From Nemania diffusa (taxonomy: Eukaryota; Ascomycota; Sordariomycetes; Xylariales; Xylariaceae): a DNA stretch of 64,000 bases. Shown piece by piece: positions 24,747 through 35,217 of this stretch; position 1 is the stretch's first letter, and each line of letters opens with the position of its first letter. The stretch lies in contig JBBPUQ010000006.1 in NCBI GenBank assembly GCA_038501195.1, forward strand, positions 930,001-994,000, given 5' to 3'. Position numbers and translations under genes: made by a program. The notes beneath the pieces are model-generated. The model searched no databases. It was not told where the DNA came from and saw nothing but the letters and a program-made list of their open reading frames with translations.

Positions 24747-25489
24747 CGTGTCTACGGCACTAGTAGTTCATGAGCATGTATGAAGGCAGTAAGCAAAGTG
24801 AATAATGATGAGATACGCCTTTATCTAGTCAATAGATGATATAATGCTAGTACATGAGATACTATTCCGGCCTTCATCTTGTTAGTGGCGTCCGCCAGGG
24901 TTGTGTAGGTAGATCTAGAAGTACCGATATCTTCATTAGGCAACTAGAATAATACCAGTGGTGTTTCATGCAGCGCCAATCTATCTAACCGTTTTCCCAG
25001 CTCTTCGGTTAGAACCAAAGGTGATTCGTGAGTTTACCAACGGACTATGTATTTATTATTAGCGTATGTACCTACTTGTGCAGTAAGTGCAACATGGAAC
25101 AAGTAAGCCCGGTGAATATCTTGGCTAGCATGCTCACCCTGGTCTGTCAGACCCCGCTGCACGGGACACGACGCATCGCGGTCCTTTTTTCGATACAATG
25201 CCGCTATACCATCCTTCAATCCGTCGCGGAGCCGTCGAGCGAGAGGCGTCTGAGCAGCAGTGCTTCGTGATATGATTCGTAGATGAGTGTTGCATAAAGA
25301 TATCTAATCAGACACGCAGAGCCTGCGAGTAGATGTTGATTGGCATCTCAGTAGTTATTTTTATAAAGTGTTTACCCACATCTTATGTGGCTAAGCAGTG
25401 CTGCTTAAATACCCGTACAAGGATACATCAAACTTGTGAAAGACTACTTGTATACCCAACCGAGAAGGATTAGTCTAACCATTGGAATT
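24747..25489. promoter_or_regulatory. Bidirectional promoter between PKS and hydrolase
   Basis: 743 bases lie between the PKS start codon (24746, minus) and the hydrolase start codon (25490, plus). No coding sequence is visible. A TATA-like TTAAATA lies about 80 bases upstream of the hydrolase ATG (near 25407). Shared divergent control would co-express chain assembly and off-loading. No specific regulator site could be assigned. Confidence 0.5.
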
Positions 25490-26446
25490 ATGACGAACCG
25501 CGAAGATGTTGAGTTCAAAACAGTGGATGGGTTAACATTGCGAGGCTGCGTATACCCAGCAGCGCAAAGGGGTCCGGCTATCATTTTGACTCCTGGGGTG
25601 AGTTGAATTGTATACCCTTTTTTCTTCACGATTCTAACTATACATACTAACGCAATGTAGTTCAACTTCACAAAGGAAATGATAGTCGCTGAGATTGCAG
25701 AGTATTTTCAGCGAGCAGGATTTACGGCATTAAGCTACGATCCTCGGTCAATAGGACAGAGTGATGGAGTGCCACGCAACGACATCCACCCCTCTCGCAA
25801 TGTTGAGGACTATCACGACGCGTTAACATTTATGAAGCGCCATCCCCTCGTTGACCCATCTAAGATTGTGTTCTGGGGTTATTCTTTTAGCGGGATGGTC
25901 GCCTTAGTAGCAGCAGCGCTCGATAAAAGAGCGGCAGCGGTCGTTGCTATGTGCCCGCTAACCATCTGGGAATTCCCAGAGGACAAGTGGGCACGGGTGC
26001 TCGCGCAGGCAATGCGAGACCGCGAATCGCAAGTGTCAGGAAACAAGCCAGTGTACATCCCCATGCTCACGGACGACGGGGAGAACCCAGCAGGGTTCGG
26101 GGCGGGTTTCGGCGTCGAAAACTTCAATCTCATCGCTGGCGCCAAGGAGACGCAGCCTAACTTCGAGCTGCCTACTACTCTCTCCAGCTATTACCATATC
26201 GCCGCGTTTCAGCCGTTCGGGCTGATCCGACGCGTGTCACCCACGCCCGCGATGATTGTGATACCGGAGAAGGATCAGGTGTCTCCTGCTGAGAGGCAGA
26301 GATCGCTGGTTTATGAGGTGCTGAAGGAGCCGAAGAAGATCTTACTCGTTCCTGGGAAGGGCCACATGGATGTTCTGAGCGGTGAGGACTTTGACCGTGT
26401 CCTTGATGCCCAGGTCCAGTATCTCCGAGATGTCCTACACTTATAA
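25490..26446 (+). CDS. Alpha/beta hydrolase, polyketide transferase-like
   Basis: The CDS is join(25490..25597,25661..26446), 297 residues. The N-terminus ([19 protein letters not shown], then PGFNFTKEM across the intron) matches fungal hydrolases found in polyketide clusters, including the fumagillin-type polyketide transferases. The catalytic triad is visible: Ser111 in GYSFSG, Asp241 in PEKDQ and His271 in GKGHMD. No signal peptide is present, so it should be cytosolic. Divergent from a synthase with no release domain, it is the best candidate to hydrolyse the acyl chain off the ACP or transfer it to an acceptor. The intron has GTGAGT, TACTAAC and GTAG. A generic esterase role is the alternative. 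Confidence 0.85.
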
Positions 26447-27477
26447 GCCCTAGATGTGAAAGTTATTAGATAGCCTCATATCCAGGTCCTTCGTCTGGAA
26501 CCTTCATCTCTCTAGTGCGATGTTCATGCGGGGGATTCCGTTACCATGTTCATAGTATTCATGAGTACCTACATACATAACGTCTGCCCAATACTCAGTA
26601 TACTTCACGAAATCTATCCCCTTGCCTGGCTAGATAAACTAAGTACCCAGACTAGCCTGGGTAAATGTAGGGTCCTTTTCGTCCTAAAATCCTAATGACA
26701 CTTTTTCGGGTTAAGTATCTTACTGGGACAAGCACCTAGCCGTTAGTCAGTGACCGAGATGTGCAAGACAAGGATATACCATGCTCATTAGGTCGAATCT
26801 CACGGGCTTACATCCGAAACTGAAGCCGGCACGGCAGAGTACCCTCGAAGGATTCAACTAAGCAGCACATTGTGACCTCATCACAAAAAAAGCCATTACG
26901 AATGCTACGTATACGATATTTTCTGCTTGGTGCAATGCCTCAATGCTGCCTATCATGACTAAGAGAGGCAAAGAGTGGTCTTCTCGGGGCACGTAAGCAG
27001 AATTTACTAATACCTAAGATAAGACATGAGATGACCCGACGTGGCTGGCGCTGGTCCTAAACTAATAAGGAGTATCCCGTACCCTGTCACGGCATTGCAT
27101 TAGTTAGCGCCCCAGCTAGTGTACTTAGTCTTGACAGTAGTATACGCGTAGTAGGTAGTGTAATTTGTACATTGATTCGAATAATCTTCAGGTGCTAGAC
27201 TATCTAGTACTGTACACTACTCCATCTAAGCCATGGGATCCTTCCGCGCTCTGAAAATAATAATAATAACGGGTTTCTACAAATAAGCTAGGAGAGCGTG
27301 CTATTCCTGGGGCGCCGTTGAAAACGGATTCATCCCACTGTAGGCTGACCTTCCTAACCGATGGCTCCAGACTCTTCCGGGAAGGTCTTTGACATGATGA
27401 ATATAAGTTAGTCAAAGGTAGACAAAGCATCGGGACGATGTTGGAACCGTAGATTTGGTCCTTCGTCATAACCCACC
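26447..27477. other. Intergenic region, no gene recognised
   Basis: About 1 kb between the hydrolase stop and the flavin oxidase start. No open frame has family character. The last 250 bases are probably the oxidase promoter. Confidence 0.4.
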
Positions 27478-29336
27478 ATGTATAACGGTAGATCTGCATT
27501 AATAGTGTGTACCTGGTTGCTGGGCTCACCCGTGGCCAGTTATACCATCAATACAGGCTGTAAACCCATACCAGGCGATCGGAACTGGCCAGCCACAGCA
27601 GAATGGGACAAGCTCAATTCTACGGTGGGTGGTCGGTTAATTACCACACTACCTATTGCGCATGTTTGCCACGATCCATCGTACTCTGAAGCAGCTTGTC
27701 AGCCTTTGAAAGATAAATGGGGTGTTGCGGAGCTTCAGTAAGTCCATTCTGATCAACGTCTTCTGTAAATTGTAGATAGAAAATACTGACGATAGTGTCA
27801 AAGAACGTCCCAACCCGCTGAATTTCTTGCCCCTTGGTTCCAAAACCAATCTTGTACGCCGTTCGGGGCCGAGAAAACTTCGTGTACCCTCGGAAACTAT
27901 GCGAGTTACTCGATCAAGGTTACGAGCTCTGCGGATATAGTGGCGGGCATAGAGTTCGCAAAGAAGAAGAATATTAGGCTAGTAGTAAAGAATACGGGGC
28001 ATGAGTGAGTGTATATGCGTATCTCTAGTCAAATATGACCCTTTTTACTAACTTGTAATGAAGCCTTCAAGGGAAGTCGACCGGAAAGGGGGCCTTGTCT
28101 CTCTGGACTCATAACATGAAAGACATACAACTCATTTCCAACTATCGATCTACTTATTATAACGGACCAGCTATCAAAGTGGGTGCCGGCGTTCAGATTA
28201 CTGAGGCCGTATCATTTGCAGCTGGGAAGGGTTATCGCACTGTTGTAGGATCGTGCCCAACTGTCGGCGTTGCTGGAGGGTACGCTCAAGGTGGTGGATA
28301 TGGATTACTCGCGAGCCTTTACGGCCTAGGAGCAGACAATGTTCTCGAGTGGGAAGTGATCACGGTTGATGGCAAACTAGTAACTGCCACGCCCAATAAT
28401 CAGTACTCTGACCTATACTGGGCGCTGAGCGGCGGAGGTGGCGGTACATACGGTATTGTTGTCTCGATGACAGCTAGGCTCTTCAAAGATGGCCCAGTGA
28501 GCTCAGCAAATTTCTTCTTCAGTACGGCTTCGACTGGCTCCGATGATGCGTACTGGAATGCCGTCGGTGTCTTCCATAATCACCTGCCTGCGCTTGTCGA
28601 TCAAGAAGGGATCGTGCTGTCATATGCCATCAGTAAGGATATGTTTATCCTATACACAATAACAGCGCCAAACCGCACCGCCAGCGAGGTTGTGAGCATT
28701 TTGAGCCCCTTGACATCAGACCTTGGAACTCTTGGTCTTAGTTTACAGACCATGTTCTTTAACACATCTGAAAGTCCTACATATTCGTCATACTACGAGG
28801 GTTCACTTGAGCCTGTTTTGGCTGTATCCCCTATCAGCCCGGTAGCGGGAGACCGATTTATCTCGCGCAGCAATATGGCGAAGAACCCAGCAGGTGTCCT
28901 CAAAGGGTTCCAAGACGTCACGGCTAGCGGTAACTTCACACTGGCATGTACTGCACTCAACGTTAACAAATCACACGTTGTGCAGCCCGTAGCCGGTAAT
29001 TCCGCATCTCCCGCTTGGCAGGACACTCTCGCTACGTGTATCATCGGCTCGGTCTGGAGCTGGGGACAGTCGTGGGACCTCGTCCTCGAGCAACAGAAAA
29101 TGCTGGAGCAAAGCATCCTACCAGCCTTCGAGGCTGCTACCCCGGGCGCTGGTGCCTACGCGAACGAGGCGAACTTCGCCCAGACAGATTGGCAAGCCTC
29201 GTTTTACGGCACCAACTATGCTAGACTTAAGGCGATTAAGACAAAATACGACCCTACAGGAGTATTATACGGTGCAATCTCGGTAGGAAGTGAAAATTGG
29301 AAAACGGACGGAGACGGCCGGCTGTGCCGGGCCTGA
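27478..29336 (+). CDS. Secreted FAD-linked oxidase, berberine-bridge-enzyme-like
   Basis: The CDS is join(27478..27737,27804..28004,28064..29336), 577 residues. A signal peptide (about residues 1-20, ALIVCTWLLGSPVAS) precedes a PCMH-type FAD domain and a BBE C-terminal segment (DWQASFYGTNYARLKAIK, YDPTGVLYG). His153 in NTGHD and Cys218 in VVGSCPTVG are at the positions that anchor flavin through two covalent bonds in this family. The GGGYGLLASLYGLGADNVLE stretch is typical. Both intron joins restore conserved text (ELQTSQPAEF; GHDLQGKSTGKG). Such enzymes oxidise alcohols or close rings; in the solanapyrone pathway a relative oxidises the precursor and promotes a Diels-Alder closure. A similar tailoring role here is inference. 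Confidence 0.9.
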
Positions 29337-30368
29337 CGCTAAGGGGACAATCGGTAAAAACTGGTATGTAGACTGTACTATTAGTGGCGTTATGATACCA
29401 AGATGTATTCCGTTTCTAGATTAATAATTAGAGATCTATCACATATTATACGGAAGCGAGTGGTCACATTTTGTTACCCCGAGGGCTTGGGTAAGCTTTT
29501 CTCAGCTAGCTCTCTTAGACTACCGGAGCGGTTTCATCTATATGATAATTCAGATTTACGGCGTACTGTTACATACTTAGACCTATGAGTACTAAGCTAT
29601 GCAGCAGAGTATATGGATGACAAGCTTATTAGTTGCCTAATTTAGCGTTATCTAGATCACTACCTGCTGTAAATAATTAACCATACAACCCCTGTCCAGC
29701 ACAATCCCTGCCCTGCCGATTCTGACTTACCGAACATCGACAAGCCTCCGGCCCGAGTGAAGGCGTAGCGGCACAGTAGAAGGATTCCTTAGGATCTTGA
29801 GGGCGGATGGCCACTGCCGCTCTTCCGGGCCTGCTGAGGTTAGTAAACGAGTTGATGACCGAATCATACTGTACACAACGCACCATCTCACCCAAAAATA
29901 ACTACGTGTTCTACCTACCATGCCGTATACTACGTGTACAACGAGCCCTTGCTTCCCAATGACGAGATATTTGTGCTCTTTGATCCGAGAATCTTGGGCT
30001 GACAGCAGACAAGGCGGAACGGAGATGTGACTGCCGAACGCTAATGCATAGTCCTTACTTCTTCTTATGTACCTATCTACACTACGGTGGCTTTCGGCCA
30101 ATTTGGCATGCCTGCCGCGGCCGCGGCCAAATTCCATAAGTCATCAGCCCATTCACACATATCTAGTGAAGCTCTTACGTGCTGTCCCACCGAAGGCTTG
30201 TGTGCGAGTCACATCGCGCGAGTTACTAAACCTAGACCGTCGAGGGATATTCAAGCCTTTTTCAGCTTATGGGGGCACAGTAATAGTACATCTGATATGT
30301 GGTCGTCGCCCCAGCGGTGGTAGCAGCTGGGTAAACCGGGTCTCAAGTTGTATGCAACCCCTTTCACA
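29337..30368. other. Intergenic region, no gene recognised
   Basis: About 1 kb of AT-richer spacer and P450 promoter. A plus-strand frame starting with TTG at 30348 only extends the P450 frame backwards; no separate gene is supported. Confidence 0.4.
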
Positions 30369-31986
30369 ATGATGGAAGGTGAACAGATAGCAGATCTCGT
30401 GACTAAACACGGGTCTACTCGGTTGCTTGTCACCACCGCTCTAGCACTGTGGCTTGGCTATGGTATTTGGCTTGCGGTCTATCGCTTGTACCTAAGCCCT
30501 ATCGCCCACTTCCCCGGGCCTAAGCTCGCGGCCCTCACGGGATGGTACGAAGCATATTTCGACCTGGTGGAGAAGGGAGGCGGCCAGTTCCCGTTTGAGA
30601 TCCGGCGGATGCACGAGAAGTACGGTCCCATCGTGCGAATCAACCCAGATGAATTGCATGTCGATGATCCGGAGTATTATGATGTCCTCTACTCGACGAA
30701 CAAGGCTTACGACAAGCTGGAGCGGTTCCAGCACCGCTTCAGCATTCCAGAGGCGACCTTCAGCACTGTCAAGGCGGAAGAGCACAAGACTCGCAGGTCC
30801 GCACTCGCCCCCTTCTTCTCCAAGGCGAAGGTCCGCAGTCAGGCCGCCAGTGTCCAGGCGCTGATGGACAGCATCTCGGAGAAACTATCGAGGGAGTACG
30901 CAGGAAAGGACAGACCAGTCAATATCCAGGATGTCTGGAGTGCCCTGTCGGCCGACGCGATCATGGACATCGTGTTCGCCAAGTCGATGAACCTGTACGA
31001 CTACCCTGATTTCCGGTCCCCGTTCACCACCGCCGTCAACAGCGTGGCCGTCTACTGCCACATCACGCTGCATTTCGGGTTCCTGCTGAGCATCATCAAC
31101 AATCTCCCCGATTGGCTCGCGATGCGCGTGTTCCCACCCTTCGTCCCCGTCATCCAGTTTCGGTGGGAGATGGAGCGGCAGATCGCCGACATGCTCGCGA
31201 ACCGTAGACGGGGGGTCGAGGAAGCGGGCCGCAAGACGGTCTTCTCGGAGATGGTTGGGTCGGATCTCCCGCAGCATGACCTGCGCCCCGGACGTCTTCT
31301 CCAGGAGGCGCAGTCGCTGATTGGAGCGGGGTTTGAGACGACGGCCTGGTCCCTGACTATTGGAACATTCCATATCCTTGATAACCCGCACGTGTTATCG
31401 CGGCTGAAGGCTGAGCTGGAAGAGGCTATGCCGGATCCCCAATGCATCTTGCCGTTGGGAGATCTGGAAAAGCTTCCGTATCTAACCGCCGTTTCTAAAG
31501 AGGGTGAGTTGATCCTTTCTTTCTACTATCTGTAACCTCCCCCATTAATGACTTCTAGTACTGCGCATCGCATTTGGAGGCGTGGAAAGGCTTCCTCGCA
31601 TAGATCGTGCCGGCACCATGACATATGAGCAGTGGACGATCCCGCCCGGGACGCCAGTCAGCATGGACCAGTACCACATGCACACTAATGAGCGAATATT
31701 CCCGGAGCCGAGCATGTTCCGACCGGAACGCTGGCTCGGAGACCCAAAAGGCCCCGATGGGGTGAAGCCTCTCACTAACTACTTGACCACGTTCGGCCGC
31801 GGGACGCGAATGTGCCTAGGCCTTAACCTAGCTCACGCGGAGATCTTTATCGGGCTCGCTACGCTCTTCCGCCGTCACGAGCTTGAGCTGTTTGAAACTA
31901 CGAGGAGAGATGTTGACTTTCACACCGAGTATTTGAAGGCAGCGCCGTGGCCTGGGAGTAAAGGTGTGCGAGTTGTAGTGAAATAA
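30369..31986 (+). CDS. Cytochrome P450 monooxygenase
   Basis: The CDS is join(30369..31503,31559..31986), 520 residues. The start is the first ATG of the tandem ATGATG at 30369, since the frame upstream has only TTG. An N-terminal membrane anchor (LLVTTALALWLGYGIWLAVY) leads to the hinge FPGPK. The I-helix motif is AGFETTAW; the K-helix ExxR is Glu378-Arg381, split by the intron; the PERF-like motif is FRPERW; the haem loop is FGRGTRMCLG with Cys464 as iron ligand. It would sit on the ER membrane and need NADPH-P450 reductase. The overall pattern is like fungal P450s of trichothecene and polyketide pathways. A tailoring oxidation of the PKS product is inferred from position. Confidence 0.93.
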
Positions 31987-32535
31987 AAATGAAATGTGTG
32001 AAAGGATACTGTGATGATTAATATGAAAAGTCAAAACATATTTAGACATCTACTAAGGCCTTACCTAACCTAGGAAGTAGCGTAAAAACAAGAAATATTT
32101 CTAATAACGAGCAACCTACTACTGAGAAAAGAAATTTATAAACAGTATTTCTTTTTAATTACATCTATTTGTAGGTATTGCGTCGACCTAATTGAAATTG
32201 AAACGGAGGCTCGTCTACCGTACGTAGTATAAGTAAGGGCTAGGTTACCCAACCGCCCTAAAATTACAGCGGTACTGTTCACACGGTTACATCCCTATTT
32301 AGGGACCTTTAGGTAGGTGCCTGGGTGTGTCTAGGCAGATTCCTGACTAATATTACAGGCGTCTTGCTACCTATTGTTATTATTCCGCACCAACAACTCC
32401 GCAATTCCGCAAATCAGCGGCATAGATATTATGTAAATGCCTTGGGATACTTTCTGAAGGTTAAGTAATATTCTCGTTCATATCTGTATCTTTTCAGTCA
32501 AGATTTGAGTAATCGATTGTCAATCCTTCTCGAAC
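31987..32535. other. Intergenic region P450-SDR
   Basis: 549 AT-rich bases with frequent TACCTA/TAGGTA words; 3' end of the P450 gene and promoter of the dehydrogenase. No gene was recognised. Confidence 0.4.
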
Positions 32536-33611
32536 ATGGAAAATATTCGCAATACCATAACGCAAACATGGCCGCCGCCGCCTTCATTTACCTCTGTTCC
32601 TCCCGGCTCTCAAAAGGGCCGTGTATTTATAGTTACCGGCGGAAACACTGGTATTGGCTTTGAGCTATGCAAGGTTCTATTCCCGTCCGGCGCGACCATA
32701 TATATGGCATCACGGTCGAAGGTGAGTAGCGGAAACTCGCGCATCTTATAAATAGCATGAATTCTAAGTCAAATAAGTAGGACAAGGCAGAGGAAGCTAT
32801 CAAAACCCTTGAGGCCGGCATACCAGAAGGCACAGAAAGCCGAGGCCAGCTTAAATTCCTCCATCTTGACTTAGCCGATCTCAAATCCGTGAAGGCGGCC
32901 GCGGAGGCCTTCGCCCAGCTAGAACCCAAGCTTGACGTCCTGTGGAACAACGCGGGCATCGGCGCCAACGTCGTCAAGTTCGGCGAGCGCACGGCGCAGG
33001 ACCTAGAGCCCTTCATGGGCGTGCACTGCGTCGGGACCCTTCTCTTCACCCAGCTCCTGCTGCCGCAGCTCAAAGCCGCAGTGGCCGCGGCGGGTCCCTC
33101 GGCGGCGGGCCAGACGCGGGTCGTGTGGACGTCCAGCGGGCTCATGGACTCGGGCGCGCCGAAGCACGGCGTCGACTTCGGCGTCTTGAAGGACGGGATC
33201 AAGGACCGCGTCGTGAACTACGGCGCGTCGAAGGCCGGCACGTGGTTCCTCGCGCGCGAATTCGGCCGCCGGCACGGCGCCGACGGGATCTTGAGCGTGA
33301 CGCTCAACCCGGGGAATCTCAAGGCCGGCGCGTTCAAGGGCACGGCGGCGATCGTTTACTTCATCCTCAAGGTGCTCATACTTTATGAGCCTGTGTATGG
33401 CGCTTACACTAACATCTACGCTGGGTTGTCCCCGGATCTCAAGTTGGAGCACAACGGGACGTATGTGATACCTTGGGGTCGGCGACGACCTGATAATGAG
33501 ATCACTCGCAAGGATATTCTGAAGGCGATGGCGCCGGAAAGTGAGGGTGGCCTCGGGCATGCGAAGAAGTTTTGGGAATGGTGTGAAGAGCAGTGGAAAC
33601 CTCATGTCTAG
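32536..33611 (+). CDS. Short-chain dehydrogenase/reductase
   Basis: The CDS is join(32536..32721,32781..33611), 338 residues. The Rossmann nucleotide loop is TGGNTGIG (34-41), the structural motif NNAG lies at 118-121, the catalytic Ser is in WTSSGLMDSG (near 181), and the YxxxK pair is Tyr209/Lys213 in YGASK. This is a classical or long SDR, of the retinol-dehydrogenase/WW-oxidoreductase-like kind found in many fungal clusters. It interconverts an alcohol and a ketone with NAD(P). The intron lies after SRSK and is followed by DKAEEAIKTLE, as expected for this fold. It is downstream of and co-oriented with the P450. Confidence 0.9.
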
Positions 33612-33940
33612 GCCTAGGCATTCACGTAAAAAGGTAGCAAGAATGCGTTGAGTTGACCCGGTGGCGCATAGTCGGATACTACTAAACTGTATTAATTGAC
33701 GTGCTAGCAGGTTTGCAAGGCTTGCTCTTTATCGAACCCAAATATCATGTATCTATAAACCCAAAAGGCATCGCAAAGACATTGATGTATTTTTATATAT
33801 GATGTCTCTCGTCACTGACGAAACATCCACAGATCTGTTAAGAGTAGAGTTTGAAGCATTGTATTCTCTAATAAAACGACGCTCAAAGCCCAGTAAAACG
33901 CCTGAACATGCACCATGACGCGTATCTCAATTCTAGGGTA
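33612..33940. other. Convergent 3' intergenic region
   Basis: 329 bases between the SDR stop and the stop of the convergent membrane-protein gene. Nothing further was recognised. Confidence 0.4.
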
Positions 33941-35217
33941 TTAAATTTCTGAATTCCAAGTTACATCCCGCTGGATTCTTATGCCGTCAAGCGGTATCCC
34001 CTGCGACGCCGGCCGCGCACTGATGTCCGTCCAGAACTCCCCTCGCTCCTTCGCGGGCACGAGGACGTGCACGTCATCGAACCGCTTGAAGGGCCGTTCT
34101 TCGTCATCCGACTCGCGGAGGGCAGTCCGGCTGAGGGCGGGGTTTTGCCCTCCCTTGATGTACGTGTGCGCCTGCTTCTTGGACGGCTTGCTGGTATACC
34201 CCGATCGGTGAGGAATGGGCGAGTCGCTTCGAGCGGGCCTCCGCCGGATCTTCTTGTATACGGGGACTAGTGTGGGAGCGCAGGCTCCGATGATGGCGAT
34301 GTAAATTTCGAACCCTGTTGTCGCAGACAGCAGGGCAGACGTTGCTGGAGGCGGAACAAATTAATATTTCTCTCTTATAACGCCCCCTTTTCATAGCTCA
34401 GTAGTACTTACAACCAGTACCATCTTCGGATTCGAAATTGAGGTATAGCGATATCGAAACAAGTCGTGCAAGGCTTGCAAGAGTCGCACTACGCATAGCA
34501 TTAGTAAAATAGCTCAACAGATCTTTGAGGTCCTTGCGGGGGAATCTTGGGTTTCACGCACATTCCACCAATAAGAAAGACACCAAAGATGACGTATTTC
34601 TTCTCCCTCGACAGATTGAGTTTTATCACTTCGTGGATCGGTAACCCTACGGTGAGGGCGTCGATGACAACATTAGCGGCGCCGAGAACAATAACACCGG
34701 CCGGGGCACTGATGCAATGGCCGTTCTTGATGGTTGGGTCCCACATGGCCGCGATGGGCGTGCATGTTGCCAGATTGAGCGCTTCAATCGCTACAAACCA
34801 GGCCAGACACGTTCCCGCCAGAATATAACCGCCGCGCCGTACTGTCGTGGTAGGGAAGATGCGAAAGTAGAAGATGATGACGGAAAGCCGGATACTCGTC
34901 GACCCCGTCCCGTAGAGGATTGTGCCGATGAAAGTGAGCTTCTGCAGTTCCGTCGCGGCGCGGAGATCGGCCACCAACAGGCTATGCGTGTTGAATCCGA
35001 GACCGTCAGAGATGAACGCGAGCAATATCGTCGCGGCGAGTCCGTGGTGGATAAACAGCGTGGTCAGCGCCAGCCAGTCGTCCGAGTGAATCCCGAGCCC
35101 GGATATCCGTCTCGACCAGAAGCGGAGGGCGACGGCGAGGCTGGCGAGGAAGGCGAGGAAGATGGTCGCCCCTATGTAGCCCCACGAATTCGACCAGATA
35201 CCGAGGGACGATGCCAT
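33941..35217 (-). CDS. PTH11/rhodopsin-like integral membrane protein
   Basis: The inferred CDS is complement(join(33941..34344,34412..34488,34562..35217)), 378 residues. The start is the ATG at 35217 (MASSLGIWSNSWGYIG); the frame upstream has only a GTG. Seven hydrophobic segments are expected, for example ATIFLAFLASLAVALRFW, LTFIGTILYGTGSTSIRLSV and GVIVLGAANVVIDALTVGLP, and the fungal rhodopsin-domain pattern FYFRIFPTTTVRRGGYILAG is present. Exon 2 restores the sixth helix and exon 3 the last (TSALLSATTGFEIYIAIIGACAPTLVPVY), then a charged cytoplasmic tail. The donor of intron 2 could instead be GTACTG eight bases earlier. Relatives sense the surface or environment; a link to the cluster is not shown. 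Confidence 0.78.
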
